Positions 29,472-39,685 of a stretch of 63,410 bases of DNA are shown piece by piece. The translations under genes and the position numbers were made by a program. The notes under the pieces were generated by a model that made no database searches, was not told the DNA's origin, and saw only the letters and a list, made by a program, of their open reading frames with translations. Source of the DNA: Flavipsychrobacter sp. (lineage in GTDB: Bacteria > Bacteroidota > Bacteroidia > Chitinophagales > Chitinophagaceae); the NCBI GenBank assembly GCA_025963465.1, contig JAOQAP010000060.1, forward strand, positions 1-63,410, written 5' to 3'. Numbering within the stretch: the stretch's first letter is position 1; each line of letters starts with the position of its first letter.

Positions 29472-30638
29472 ATGTACATGAAACAACTACTCATTTGTTT
29501 AGGGCTGCTGGCTGGCAGCAACCTGTCATCACAGGCCCAAAGCTTTGTTCCGCCAAATCTTGACTTTGAACTAGGTACGACCGCGAACTGGAACTTCTAC
29601 AAAGGAACGGTAAGCACAGGCTTTATCTATAGTCTGTCAAGTACATCGGCCACTATCGGTTTACATACCCTCACGTCAGGCTCTGGCGTTGATTACTATG
29701 GTGGTTTTCCTGAAGTGGGAACCGGGTCATATTCGCTGAAACTGGCTCACGACACGGCGAACTATAATGCTGATGCCGCAACCTATAACATTGCGTTACC
29801 ATCTACCAGCACTTATAGACTTATATATCAGTATGCCGCTGTTCTTGAGGACCCATCTCATATGTCAACGCATCAACCAGTATTCCGGGTACAGGCGATC
29901 GACTCGGCTGTCGGAACGGTATTTTTTGATTCCATTATTTATGACCCAACTCCAGGCTTTATACATTCAACTGTTGCTCCAAACCCATGGTATAAAGCCT
30001 GGACTAATGTAAGCGTTGACCTGAGTGCTTATGCGGGCAAAACGGTTACAATGAAGTTTAGTGCTGCCGCCTGCAGCGACGGTGGGCATTTCGGGTATGC
30101 TTACATAGACGTAGACGCTCTTTTTGAAAATTCTACTATGTTGCCGCTTCACGCTCCAAGCGTAACTCTTACAGCGCCTTCAGGCTATAGCGCTTATAAG
30201 TGGACAGATGCTTTAACGTTTACTTCGTCTTATGGTACCACTGCGAGTGTAACATTGCCTGCGCCATTGGCAAAAAAGAAATATGCATTGATCCTTACTC
30301 CAGCTGCCGGACATGGTACTGTGGATACGCTTTATAAGACGGTGGATATTACACCTACACTGGGTTCCGGTACTATGAACGTAAACACTGGATTTAACGT
30401 GTATCCTAACCCTACATCAGGTACTATGAACATTCAATGGACCAACCAGCAGACAGGCACTGCAACCGTGCGGGTGACAGATGTAGCAGGCAGGGTAGTT
30501 ATGCAGTCAGTGATGAAACTGGAAGCAGCTTCAGGCCAGCAGCAGATCGACCTGGGTAAAGTAGCCAATGGAATTTATTCTGTCTCTGTCAAGTCCGACA
30601 ATATTAACTATACAAGTAAAATAACAGTTCAGAAATAA
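29472..30638 (+). CDS. Secreted protein with T9SS type A C-terminal sorting domain
   Basis: Signal MYMKQLLICLGLLAGSNLSSQAQ; C-terminus FNVYPNPTSGTMNIQW...VTDVAGRVV...IDLGKVANGIYSVSV. Confidence 0.88.
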   Translation: MYMKQLLICLGLLAGSNLSSQAQSFVPPNLDFELGTTANWNFYKGTVSTGFIYSLSSTSATIGLHTLTSGSGVDYYGGFPEVGTGSYSLKLAHDTANYNADAATYNIALPSTSTYRLIYQYAAVLEDPSHMSTHQPVFRVQAIDSAVGTVFFDSIIYDPTPGFIHSTVAPNPWYKAWTNVSVDLSAYAGKTVTMKFSAAACSDGGHFGYAYIDVDALFENSTMLPLHAPSVTLTAPSGYSAYKWTDALTFTSSYGTTASVTLPAPLAKKKYALILTPAAGHGTVDTLYKTVDITPTLGSGTMNVNTGFNVYPNPTSGTMNIQWTNQQTGTATVRVTDVAGRVVMQSVMKLEAASGQQQIDLGKVANGIYSVSVKSDNINYTSKITVQK

Positions 30639-30659
30639 AATAAGGAACTAGTGAAATTG

Positions 30660-30692
30660 AAAAAGGGTGTCTTAAACGGACACCCTTTTTTT
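30660..30692 (+). terminator. Rho-independent terminator
   Basis: AAAAAGGGTGTC TTAAACG GACACCCTTTTTTT directly after the T9SS gene. Confidence 0.88.
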
Positions 30693-30699
30693 ATGCATG

Positions 30700-31149
30700 T
30701 TATGTAGTTTCAGCAAGTTCTCTTAACCTGGTCAATGCCTTGGGCCATATCTTGCTGAAGTAATCTACAAACTGCGGCGATATACCTTTTACGCTCATGT
30801 CTACTGTAAGCTCTGTTCCCCCCTCTACATCTTGTAGTGTATAATTTTCCATGGCGCCGGCCCACTTGGCGCTTTCTTTACTATCCAGCTCTTCGACGCC
30901 ATTCTTTATTATGCCCAGGTGCCTTATAGACATGAATTCATTCGGTACATTATCTGCTATCATAGATACCATTCCCGATTTTTCGGCATTCACGAATAGC
31001 ACCTTGCTCCCGTTTTCCCAGTCGGTCTCTGCGCGCGAGCCGGGTGAAAATACTGCGGTCCATTCCTGGTAAGTAGTATCGTTCCACAGCGTATTCCACA
31101 CCTTTTCCTTAGGTGCATCTATTGTTATTTTAAATTGCAGTCGTTCCAT
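30700..31149 (-). CDS. SRPBCC/AHSA1-like protein
   Basis: FKITIDAPKEKVWNTLWNDTTYQEWTAVFSPGSRAETDWENGSKV. Confidence 0.82.
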   Translation of the reverse strand: MERLQFKITIDAPKEKVWNTLWNDTTYQEWTAVFSPGSRAETDWENGSKVLFVNAEKSGMVSMIADNVPNEFMSIRHLGIIKNGVEELDSKESAKWAGAMENYTLQDVEGGTELTVDMSVKGISPQFVDYFSKIWPKALTRLRELAETT

Positions 31150-31160
31150 GACACACTAAT

Positions 31161-31607
31161 TTAAGAATTATTATCCTGCTCTATAAACTTTTTTAATAGC
31201 TCTAGTGTAACATTCCAGTAGAACACAAGGTGCCTGTATATGGCCTCTGTAGGAAAGTTAGTAATGGTGAGTGTAAGATTGGTCCCATCTTCTACAGGTG
31301 TAAGCCGGAACTCAAAAACAGAATAGCTGCCGGGAACATCGGGAAGGTTTGACAGGGAGCTGCTGTGGCTATAAGCAAGCACACATTCAGTACTGTACTG
31401 CAGCACTTTTCCTGTATTCTCAAACGGTATACCATGCAGGTCTCCGTTAATAATGAACGACCCGCCCACTTTCCAGTCTGTAATAATATTTATTCCTGGT
31501 TCAGACATCCACTGCTTCATCAATAATGGCTGTGTCAATGCCGCCCACACTTGTGATGCAGTGGTATTAATAACGACCGTCTTGTTGAATGTGCTGTGTT
31601 CTGACAT
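31161..31607 (-). CDS. SRPBCC/AHSA1-like protein
   Basis: KTVVINTTASQVWAALTQPLLMKQWMSEPG...DWKVGGSFIINGDLHG. Confidence 0.82.
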   Translation of the reverse strand: MSEHSTFNKTVVINTTASQVWAALTQPLLMKQWMSEPGINIITDWKVGGSFIINGDLHGIPFENTGKVLQYSTECVLAYSHSSSLSNLPDVPGSYSVFEFRLTPVEDGTNLTLTITNFPTEAIYRHLVFYWNVTLELLKKFIEQDNNS

Positions 31608-31777
31608 TGCGAACCATTTGGTTCTATGTTACAAATTTAGGATTGTCGGGTGATAATTGTTCAGGAAACCAATATGCTTACCAGGCCTTTTTTATGCCCC
31701 GCAAGCAGATGCCTTCGCCTATAATCGATAGTCCATGCGAGGTTGTCATAGTTAGAATAAATTAAGTATCTTGTGCC

Positions 31778-32203
31778 ATGAATAAATCCGGTCCAATCAT
31801 TGTAATTGAAGATGACGTAGATGATCAGGAAATATTAGTCGATATTTTCCTGAAATTGGGATACAAAAATGAGATCATCTACTTTTTTGATGGCAATGAT
31901 GCATTGGAATACCTCAATAAAACAGATGTTCAGCCGTTTCTCATCTTATCGGATATAAACATGCCGAAAATAAACGGCTTTGAGTTGAGAAGTAAGATAT
32001 TTACAAATGAGCAGCTACAGACTAAATGCATACCGTATTTATTCTTTACAACGAGTGCCACAAAGAAATCAGTTATAGATGCCTATGCACTATCTGTCCA
32101 GGGTTTTTTCACGAAACCAACTTCTATGCAGAGCCTGGAAAATACCATACGGAAAATAGTAGAATACTGGCAGGAATGCATCGCACCAAGCCAATTCGAT
32201 TAG
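31778..32203 (+). CDS. Single-domain response regulator
   Basis: IVIEDDVDDQEIL...LILSDINMPKINGFELR...FFTKPTS. Confidence 0.9.
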   Translation: MNKSGPIIVIEDDVDDQEILVDIFLKLGYKNEIIYFFDGNDALEYLNKTDVQPFLILSDINMPKINGFELRSKIFTNEQLQTKCIPYLFFTTSATKKSVIDAYALSVQGFFTKPTSMQSLENTIRKIVEYWQECIAPSQFD

Positions 32204-32534
32204 AAGCATAAACAGTTCATTGCCTCGTATGGCGATCTTGCTTTCTTTCAATCTATCGCGCTTGTTTTTTTAAATAAAACTTATCTGTTTTTATAGTCAT
32301 TATTTATAGCGGTTAGGTATAGTATACTTATGCTTTAGAAATAAGCAATGTTCGTACAAACATTTACACTTAATGAGCACACGCAGGCATCTGCCATGGC
32401 TTGTGGCATAGTTATTACAAGTGAATGATGCATGAATAACCCCGTATACAACTTCGCGATTTTAAACGTTTGTCATCCTTTTTTGATAGCAAGGCCTTTT
32501 CAAATGGAAGGTACACGCCGCAATTTTGAAAAGT

Positions 32535-32924
32535 ATGAAAACAAACACCAGGTACGTTCTTTTGGCTGATGATGATATAGATGACCAAATGCTATTTGCA
32601 GAGATTTTTTACCAGGTCAGCCGGGAGTTAAACCTGACGATAGTTTCCGGCAGCAATGAGCTTTTTTCCCACCTTAACGCCTGCAAAGACATATACCCCT
32701 GCCTGATTATCCTTGATTATAATATTCCTCTTGTTACCGGGTTGGAAGTCATAAAAGAATTGAAAAAAGATTCCCGTTTTTCCGGCATCCCTGTTATTGT
32801 TTTCAGCACCGCGGAAAGCATAGGCAAGCAATGCCTTGACGCAGGTGCTGTTAGTTGCTTTATCAAGCCTGCCCGTATTTCTGGTTTTATCGAGGTGATG
32901 CAACAAATGCTTGTATGCATCTGA
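32535..32924 (+). CDS. Single-domain response regulator
   Basis: VLLADDDIDDQMLF...LIILDYNIPLVTGLEVI...CFIKPAR; ATG at 32535 preferred. Confidence 0.9.
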   Translation: MKTNTRYVLLADDDIDDQMLFAEIFYQVSRELNLTIVSGSNELFSHLNACKDIYPCLIILDYNIPLVTGLEVIKELKKDSRFSGIPVIVFSTAESIGKQCLDAGAVSCFIKPARISGFIEVMQQMLVCI

Positions 32925-33089
32925 CTAAGCCTGTCTTGCTCGTAGGGACGTTTAATTTGGAATATTACAGCGCTACTGTCATTGGCTTGTAAAATGTACG
33001 CAAATGATACATACTTATTTTGCCTGAATGGTTTTTATTAATAATGTTGCAGTTCGAAAAACGACAAGATTGTCTGACTGATTGAACCT

Positions 33090-33335
33090 GTGAACATGAA
33101 TAATTTTGACACGGTTTTTAAGACCGTGAAAGAGCATTGTGGAGAAGTGGGCGTTTTGCATGAAACATGTTATGACCACATTGTTAAAGCATTGCAAACT
33201 AACAATACACTCTTGTCGATAGATACCTATTTAGAAATTTTACAGGACTTAGGACTGATTAAGTTCTGTAAGTATACTAACGGAATCCTCATTACTGAAA
33301 AAGGTATGGCCACCGACAAGCTATTCCGTGTATAA
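33090..33335 (+). CDS. Small hypothetical protein, possibly wHTH-like
   Basis: 81 aa ORF with ATG and plausible composition; no family recognised. Confidence 0.45.
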   Translation: MNMNNFDTVFKTVKEHCGEVGVLHETCYDHIVKALQTNNTLLSIDTYLEILQDLGLIKFCKYTNGILITEKGMATDKLFRV

Positions 33336-33408
33336 AACGCGTACAGCAGCAATATAATAAGGAAATGTTTTTTCAGCCATGCTGATGTGCATTCCAGAAC
33401 CAAATTGT

Positions 33409-33492
33409 TGTGGATTTGTAATCCACATAAATCGTCACTTACTGGTCGAAGAAGATGCTTCGTTTTCAAATGCTGAAGCGCATCTCTTCTGC
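33409..33492. repeat. Intergenic hairpin cluster, copy A of the ACTGGTCGAAG...CGCTTC repeat
   Basis: TGTGGATT-TGT-AATCCACA stem 33409-33427, then ACTGGTCGAAGAAGATGCTTCG....CTGAAGCGCATCTCTTCTGCA from 33441. Confidence 0.6.
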
Positions 33493-33563
33493 ATAAACAT
33501 TTAAACGGTAACTATAGGCTGCTTTTCTATCTTTGACCCTTAGTAGTCAACCCCGCTGTATTT

Positions 33564-35267
33564 ATGTCGAAACCAACGTATGTTCTGGGCACAGGTCTTT
33601 CACATGATGGATCATCATGCCTGATGAAAGATGGTAAGATATTGGTCGCTATTGAGAAGGAACGGCTCACGCGCAAAAAACATGATGGCGGGAACGACCT
33701 GCTTACAGTGCAGTACTGTCTTGATGCCGCAGGTATTACTGTATCAGATCTTGCCCTTGTAGTTCAGGCTGCCAATTTCGAGAAAGATGCGATCCTGAAG
33801 GAATCCTATTCAGGTCCCAGGTACTTTGCCGGATATGATGTGCCAATGATAAGTATATCTCATCACCTGGCTCACGCATACAGTGCTGTTGCTGCTGCAC
33901 CATTTAGCGCTTGCGGTGTGCTCGTTATAGATGGTTGTGGCAGCCCGTATGATCAGTGTGATGATCTGCAGGATTGCTTTATCCCGCCGGCCGGTAATAC
34001 AGTTAATGGATTATACTGTGAAAAAGACAGCTTCTATTCTTTCGATGGCGCGTTGCTCTCCCCTCTGTATAAAGACTTCTCCTCATTTACTGCTGCGCAT
34101 CATAGTGGTTTCAGGCTACCTACCATCATGCATTCTATAGGGGGCATGTATAGTGCCGGCAGTAATTATTGCTTTGGTAATATGGATGATGCCGGTAAGC
34201 TCATGGGCCTGGCGCCATATGGTAAAGCAACAGGCAAGCCACCAATTTTTATATTGGAAGACGACAGATGCTTTGTTGATTACAACAGCTTTGCAGATGT
34301 GTTTGTACAGCCGCGCAGTTCGTATGCACAATTCAAAGATAATTTCCAGTACTACGCAGATATCGCCTGGTGGGTGCAGCAGGAAACCGGTAGAGCAGTG
34401 CGCTACCTGGTAAAGCAGCGTATGCGGTTATTGCCCGGGTGTGACTCGCTTGCACTTGCGGGTGGCGTGGGGCTTAATGCAGTAACTAACGCAAGCCTTC
34501 TTCAACAGCACATTGTGCGCAATTTATACATACAGCCCGCGGCAGGCGATAATGGGCTTGCTTTAGGGTGTGCATATTTTGGCTGGATGAAGCATTTGGA
34601 CAGGGAGAAGCCTGTTCCGCAACGCTCAGTTTTTTTTGGACGTGCTTATGGTGATGATACCGTAATGGCAGCCATACAAGAACATGATGGCTCAGGTGAT
34701 ATACAGCTTCACGTTACAATGGTAGAAGATATAGCTGCCGCAGCCGCGGCTTCACTTGAGGCTGGTAAGATCATTGGGTGGTACCAGGGTGGCGCAGAGT
34801 TTGGTCCGCGTGCCTTGGGACACCGCAGTATACTTGCAGATCCGCGCATAGACCAGGTACAGCTGATCATCAACAGGGATGTGAAAAACCGGGAAGATTT
34901 CAGACCATTTGCACCCTCTGTACCCCTGGAGCATATAGACCGGTATTTTGTGCACAGTTACGAAAGTCCGTATATGATCCTTACCGATCAGTTGTTGGAT
35001 AAATGGAAGGACAGCCTGTGCGGTATAGTGCATGTAGATGGTAGCTGCAGGGTACAAACAGTAACTGCCGACTGGAATGCTTTATATTACAACCTGTTGA
35101 TGGAGTTTGATCGTGTCACCGGTATCAGTGTACTGCTCAACACTTCTTTTAACACACGCGGCATGCCTATAGTGGAAACGCCGACGCAAGCTATCGCCAT
35201 GTTTTGCTCCTCAGCACTGGATGAACTGTATATAAACAACTATAAAATAGCAAAGCAAGTAAGGTAG
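33564..35267 (+). CDS. Carbamoyltransferase (NodU/CmcH family)
   Basis: GTGLSHDGSSCLMKDGKILVAIEKERLTRKKHDGG; ISHHLAHAYSAV; GGVGLNAVTNASL; GAEFGPRALGHRSILADPR. Confidence 0.94.
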   Translation: MSKPTYVLGTGLSHDGSSCLMKDGKILVAIEKERLTRKKHDGGNDLLTVQYCLDAAGITVSDLALVVQAANFEKDAILKESYSGPRYFAGYDVPMISISHHLAHAYSAVAAAPFSACGVLVIDGCGSPYDQCDDLQDCFIPPAGNTVNGLYCEKDSFYSFDGALLSPLYKDFSSFTAAHHSGFRLPTIMHSIGGMYSAGSNYCFGNMDDAGKLMGLAPYGKATGKPPIFILEDDRCFVDYNSFADVFVQPRSSYAQFKDNFQYYADIAWWVQQETGRAVRYLVKQRMRLLPGCDSLALAGGVGLNAVTNASLLQQHIVRNLYIQPAAGDNGLALGCAYFGWMKHLDREKPVPQRSVFFGRAYGDDTVMAAIQEHDGSGDIQLHVTMVEDIAAAAAASLEAGKIIGWYQGGAEFGPRALGHRSILADPRIDQVQLIINRDVKNREDFRPFAPSVPLEHIDRYFVHSYESPYMILTDQLLDKWKDSLCGIVHVDGSCRVQTVTADWNALYYNLLMEFDRVTGISVLLNTSFNTRGMPIVETPTQAIAMFCSSALDELYINNYKIAKQVR

Positions 35268-35281
35268 TCGACCGCTGTACC

Positions 35282-35335
35282 ACTGGTCGAAGCATCCGCT
35301 TCGTCCTCACATGCAGAAGCGTCTCGCTTCTGAAC
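35282..35335. repeat. Intergenic repeat copy B (ACTGGTCGAAGCATCCGCTTCGTCCTCACATGCAGAAGCGTCTCGCTTCTGAAC)
   Basis: High identity to copy C; two short palindromes. Confidence 0.8.
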
Positions 35336-35405
35336 TATCTTATACATCATTCAGCAATTAAGAACAGCGCTCTCCCGCTCCCTTTCTCCGCGCTCCTTCT
35401 TTTGC

Positions 35406-35993
35406 CTAATGAAATTTCTCGCCCTTAGACAGCATTTCCATTATAATGTTCATTCGCTTTTCGCGGGTCTCCGGTTTTTTGGCCGTCTGAAGCCGCCAGG
35501 TGATCGCATATTTATTGGTTTTGTTCAGTGAGTCGAAAAAAGCCTTCGCCTTTTTGTTTTTTTCAAGGAGTTGGAGAAAATCGTCCGGGGGTGTGGAATT
35601 GGAAGGCGAGTCATACGCAGCATCCAGTCGCCCGTCTTTCTTTGCATCTTCAAAAGCTTTCAGTCCTGCAGCTTTCATTCTCTTTTCGTTCGTAAGCCGT
35701 TCAATATGTTCGATGTTTCGTTTCGACCAGATACTTCGTGCCCTGCGTGGCGTGAATTTCTGGATCCAGGAATCATCGTCAAATTTCTTCTTTTGTCCGT
35801 CTATCCAGCCATAACAGAGTGCTTCATCGAGCGCCTCAGCATAGGTAACGGTTTTTTCACCCGACTCTTTCTTGAAAATACGCAGCCAGATACCATCTGA
35901 CTTTGCATGATTGGCAGCAAGCCATTTCCCCCACACACCTGCAGACGCAAATGATTTTGTAGGAACATCCTTCTTGTTTTCTATAGTACTCAT
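35406..35993 (-). CDS. YdeI/OmpD-associated family protein
   Basis: SDGIWLRIFKKESGEKTVTYAEALDEALCYGWIDGQKKKFDDDSWIQKFTPRRARSIWSKRN. Confidence 0.88.
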   Translation of the reverse strand: MSTIENKKDVPTKSFASAGVWGKWLAANHAKSDGIWLRIFKKESGEKTVTYAEALDEALCYGWIDGQKKKFDDDSWIQKFTPRRARSIWSKRNIEHIERLTNEKRMKAAGLKAFEDAKKDGRLDAAYDSPSNSTPPDDFLQLLEKNKKAKAFFDSLNKTNKYAITWRLQTAKKPETREKRMNIIMEMLSKGEKFH

Positions 35994-36193
35994 TCAGCCT
36001 CTGTCCATTTAAAGCAAGACAGCCGATACTAACTTACGAAATGTTTTTAAAATCAGGCTTCAAAAAAAGACAGCATTTAACAAGACTACGTGACATTGGA
36101 TAGCCGGGAGCGAGCAATGTCGGTCGGAAAATAAGACCAATATAGGCGGAATAGAAACACAATGGATTGAAAACTCTTGTTTCATTATCTGAT

Positions 36194-37267
36194 ATGCAGA
36201 CGAAAAGCAATAATTTAGCAACCTGTTACTATATGCATACCGACAAGATCAATTACCTGAATATTGGACTGATGGTGCTTTCCTGTATCATTGCTTTTAT
36301 CATTCCGTTTGAGCTTTTTGTCTTTTCATATGCGCTCCTGGGGCCGTTACATTATCTTACAGAAATATCCTGGTTGCATAAGCGGCAATACTTCAGTCCA
36401 GGTAAGAAGGATTTCATTATACTTGGGCTGCTGGTACTACTAATTTCGCTCGCCGATTTACTGCCTTATTTCTATAACTTTTCAGGGCCGAAAGATACCA
36501 CAGGCCGTGTCATCATCAGCCAGCGGGCGAATGATGTAATGATGTTTATGTTCAATTCTATTTCTGCGCTTATTTTTGCCGCATTTGCATGCGCTGCACT
36601 GATGGTATTCACGCATAACCGCACCAAGAGAATCATTGGCTTCGCATTTATCGCTTTGGTAGGCTATCTGTTACACCAGCAGAAATTCTTGTTCATCATA
36701 TTCTCTATCCTTTTGCCTACACTGGTTCATGTGTTCGTGTTCACCGGAGCATTCCTTTTGCTAGGGGCGTTACGTAGTCGTCGCTTTTCGGGAATTCTTT
36801 CTGTATTGGTGTTCCTGGGATGCGCCATAAGCCCGCTCATCCTGTTCCGAGATACTATTACTGCACCTATGGCCTATACGCTTCCAAAATACGAGGCTAC
36901 TATTTATCTTCTTGATCAACAACTTTTTGAGTTTTTTACTGGTAAATCAGGAAGTCCTGAAGCCATATATCATTCCAGCTTCGGAACAAGACTCGCGCGT
37001 TTTATTGGATTCGCTTACACTTACCATTACCTGAATTGGTTTAGCAAGACATCTGTCATCAAGTGGCACAAAATGCCGCGCAAGTCACTCCTCATAACAC
37101 TGACGATATGGGTATTATCTGTGTTGCTGTATTTCATGGACAATATACCAGGGCTTATACTGCTCGGCATCCTCAGCGATGTACATGTGATTTTTGAGCT
37201 ACCGCTCAACATCCGTTCTTTCCGGGAAATCGGCACGGAGCTGATGCTCAGGATGCCTGGCAAATGA
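36194..37267 (+). CDS. Polytopic membrane protein, weakly reminiscent of Brp/Blh-type proteins
   Basis: Multiple TM segments; YALLGPLHYLTEISWLHKRQYF; start uncertain (36194 or 36233). Confidence 0.5.
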   Translation: MQTKSNNLATCYYMHTDKINYLNIGLMVLSCIIAFIIPFELFVFSYALLGPLHYLTEISWLHKRQYFSPGKKDFIILGLLVLLISLADLLPYFYNFSGPKDTTGRVIISQRANDVMMFMFNSISALIFAAFACAALMVFTHNRTKRIIGFAFIALVGYLLHQQKFLFIIFSILLPTLVHVFVFTGAFLLLGALRSRRFSGILSVLVFLGCAISPLILFRDTITAPMAYTLPKYEATIYLLDQQLFEFFTGKSGSPEAIYHSSFGTRLARFIGFAYTYHYLNWFSKTSVIKWHKMPRKSLLITLTIWVLSVLLYFMDNIPGLILLGILSDVHVIFELPLNIRSFREIGTELMLRMPGK

Positions 37268-37345
37268 AAGCCATACAATGCCATTACCCTAAGTAATGCA
37301 TTTTTGGTAACAAATAGTATTATGTTTGTATTTAAATCAGAAAAA

Positions 37346-37561
37346 ATGAAAAAGATCATCACGCTGGCAGTCGCTTTTCTATTTATTAGTTCTTTAAGTT
37401 TTGCACAACGTGTGAAACCAGGAGGAGGAGGAGATGGTGGAGGCAGATCTTTTGCTCCACCCCCACCTGCAAAACAACCAACTCCCCCTAACCCGCCGGC
37501 TGAAAAGAAAAGTCCTGCTAAGGATTCTACTTCACCAAAGCCCAAGGCATCTGGAAGCTAA
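37346..37561 (+). CDS. Small secreted Gly/Pro/Lys-rich protein
   Basis: MKKIITLAVAFLFISSLSFAQ signal followed by low-complexity GGGGDGGGRSFAPPPPAKQPTPPNPPAEKKS. Confidence 0.6.
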   Translation: MKKIITLAVAFLFISSLSFAQRVKPGGGGDGGGRSFAPPPPAKQPTPPNPPAEKKSPAKDSTSPKPKASGS

Positions 37562-37603
37562 AGATCTTCGTATGGTTTGAATACAAGGATATACTTCTTT
37601 GAA

Positions 37604-37642
37604 AAAAATAAAAAAGCATTGCTTCCGCAACGCTTTTTTATT
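37604..37642 (+). terminator. Rho-independent terminator
   Basis: AAAAAAGCaTTGC TTCC GCAACGCTTTTTT. Confidence 0.8.
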
Positions 37643-37747
37643 TTCGGCGTATTTAAGAGCAACGCTCACGCGTCCTATATGCAGAGGCGTCCCGCTTAAA
37701 ACTCTATATCCTTACACAACAATCCTAATTCCAAATCCCACATAAAA

Positions 37748-39289
37748 CTACCCCGCCCACCCCTCTCTATCCAAACTCCGATATTGTATCGCCTCTGCAA
37801 GATGCTCCGGCCGTATGTCTTCACTGTCTGCAAGGTCGGCAATGGTGCGGCTTACTTTCAGTATGCGGTCATAGGCGCGTGCAGAAAGGTTGAGTCGGTC
37901 CATTGCTGTCTTTAGTAAGTTCTGTCCTACAGTATTGATCACGCATATTTCTTTCAGCAGCTTACTGCCCATCTGTGCATTGCAGTAAACACCTTCCTTT
38001 CCTTCAAATCTTTTGGCTTGTATATCCCTCGCTTTCAGCACACGCTCACGCACACTACTGCTTGGCTCTGTCATGTGTGCAGATGATAGCTCGCTGAATG
38101 GTACAGGTGTTACTTCTACATGCAGGTCTATACGGTCCAGCAGCGGGCCGCTTATTTTGTTCAGATATTTCTGCACCATCACAGGCGAGCAGGTACATTC
38201 CTTTTCGGGATGATTAAAATAACCGCATGGGCAAGGGTTCATAGATGCGATCAACATAAAGCTCGCCGGGAAATCTATGCTTACTTTTGCGCGCGATATA
38301 CACACCTTCCGTTCCTCCATTGGTTGCCGCATTACCTCCAGTGCAGATCGTTTAAATTCCGGCAGCTCATCCAGGAACAGCACGCCATTATGCGCCAGCG
38401 ATATTTCTCCCGGTTGTGGTATGCCACCACCACCTACCAGTGCAGCATCACTTATAGTATGGTGCGGGCTGCGGAATGGCCGCTGTGCTATCAGCGATGT
38501 ATTCACAGGCAGCTTGCCTGCTACACTATGTATCTTGGTCGTTTCTAAAGCTTCGTGCAGTGATAAAGGAGGCAGTATGGTAGGCAGCCTTTTTGCCAGC
38601 ATGGTTTTGCCTGCGCCGGGCGGACCTATAAGTATGGCATTATGTCCGCCTGCTGCTGCTATCTCCAGTGCGCGCTTCACATTCTCCTGCCCCTTTACAT
38701 CATTGAAGTCTATATCATAGCTGCTTTGCGCATCAAAGAATTCTTCCCGCGTGTTCACTACTGTTGGCTTCAGTGTTTGTGTCTTGTTGAAAAAGCCTAT
38801 TACATCGGCTATGCTTTCCACACCATACACGTCCAGGTTATTTACCATGCCTGCTTCACGCGCATTTGCTTTGGGTACTATCAGTCCTTTATATTTTTCG
38901 GTGCGTGCCTGTATGGCTATAGGCAGTGCGCCCTTCACCGGCTGCACAGATCCATCCAGCGACAGCTCACCCATTATTATGTATTCGCCCAGCTCTTCTG
39001 CAGGTATTTGCCCTGTAGCGGCCAGCATACCTATGGCTATAGGCAGGTCGTAGGCAGATCCGGCTTTCTTTACATCTGCCGGTGCCATATTTACCACCAC
39101 CTTGGTGCGTGGCCGTTCAAATCCCGTATTTTTTATTGCAGAGAGTATGCGCTCTATACTTTCCTTCACTGCATTGTCCGGCAGGCCTACTATAAAATAA
39201 CCCGTAGTGCCCTGTGCCAGGTCTACTTCTATGGTTATTGTCATTGCTTCCACTCCATATACCGCGCTGCCATATACTTTTACCAACAT
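37748..39289 (-). CDS. YifB/ComM family Mg-chelatase-like AAA ATPase
   Basis: [85 protein letters not shown]. Confidence 0.95.
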   Translation of the reverse strand: MLVKVYGSAVYGVEAMTITIEVDLAQGTTGYFIVGLPDNAVKESIERILSAIKNTGFERPRTKVVVNMAPADVKKAGSAYDLPIAIGMLAATGQIPAEELGEYIIMGELSLDGSVQPVKGALPIAIQARTEKYKGLIVPKANAREAGMVNNLDVYGVESIADVIGFFNKTQTLKPTVVNTREEFFDAQSSYDIDFNDVKGQENVKRALEIAAAGGHNAILIGPPGAGKTMLAKRLPTILPPLSLHEALETTKIHSVAGKLPVNTSLIAQRPFRSPHHTISDAALVGGGGIPQPGEISLAHNGVLFLDELPEFKRSALEVMRQPMEERKVCISRAKVSIDFPASFMLIASMNPCPCGYFNHPEKECTCSPVMVQKYLNKISGPLLDRIDLHVEVTPVPFSELSSAHMTEPSSSVRERVLKARDIQAKRFEGKEGVYCNAQMGSKLLKEICVINTVGQNLLKTAMDRLNLSARAYDRILKVSRTIADLADSEDIRPEHLAEAIQYRSLDREGWAG

Positions 39290-39629
39290 ACTTATTGCTA
39301 TTTACTAATTCATTTTTATTGGAAAGTAAAAGTAAGTGAAGATGACAAATAAACCCCTTCCTATTGGATAAAACAGTTGGAATAAAAAAATATTCTTACC
39401 CCTTACTAACATTTTCTCTCCGGCATACGCCTATATATGTATGGAGTGGTTTACTGCTTCATATACCGAAACCTTATCAATTTACCGGATAGTACCTCAT
39501 AGACCTTATTTTTACGATTTAACCGTAAAACCTATCAATCATAGACCCTTGGTTTTGTTTCCACTGGACCTAAAATACTGGCCTCGATCATTCGGGGCTA
39601 TTATTTTGTCCATACCTCACTTAAAATGA

Positions 39630-39662
39630 AAAGCCCCGGTTGCATAGCAGCCGGGGCTTTTT
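39630..39662 (-). terminator. Terminator (bidirectional hairpin) downstream of the aldehyde dehydrogenase
   Basis: AAAAGCCCCGG..TTGCATAGCAG..CCGGGGCTTTTT. Confidence 0.85.
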
Positions 39663-39685
39663 CAGTTATTATTGTTTTATTATGC

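Noticed and set aside
36092-36111. ACATTG....CAATGT inverted repeat before the membrane protein at 36194
   Set aside because: 6-bp arms, no second copy, no promoter context; likely chance.
38642-39352. 236-aa plus-strand ORF opposite yifB/comM
   Set aside because: Cys/Tyr/His-rich antisense shadow.
39441-39629. 62-aa ORF and TTTTACG-N7-CGTAAAA dyad upstream of yifB
   Set aside because: Peptide has no coding character; the dyad is short and AT-rich and could be chance.
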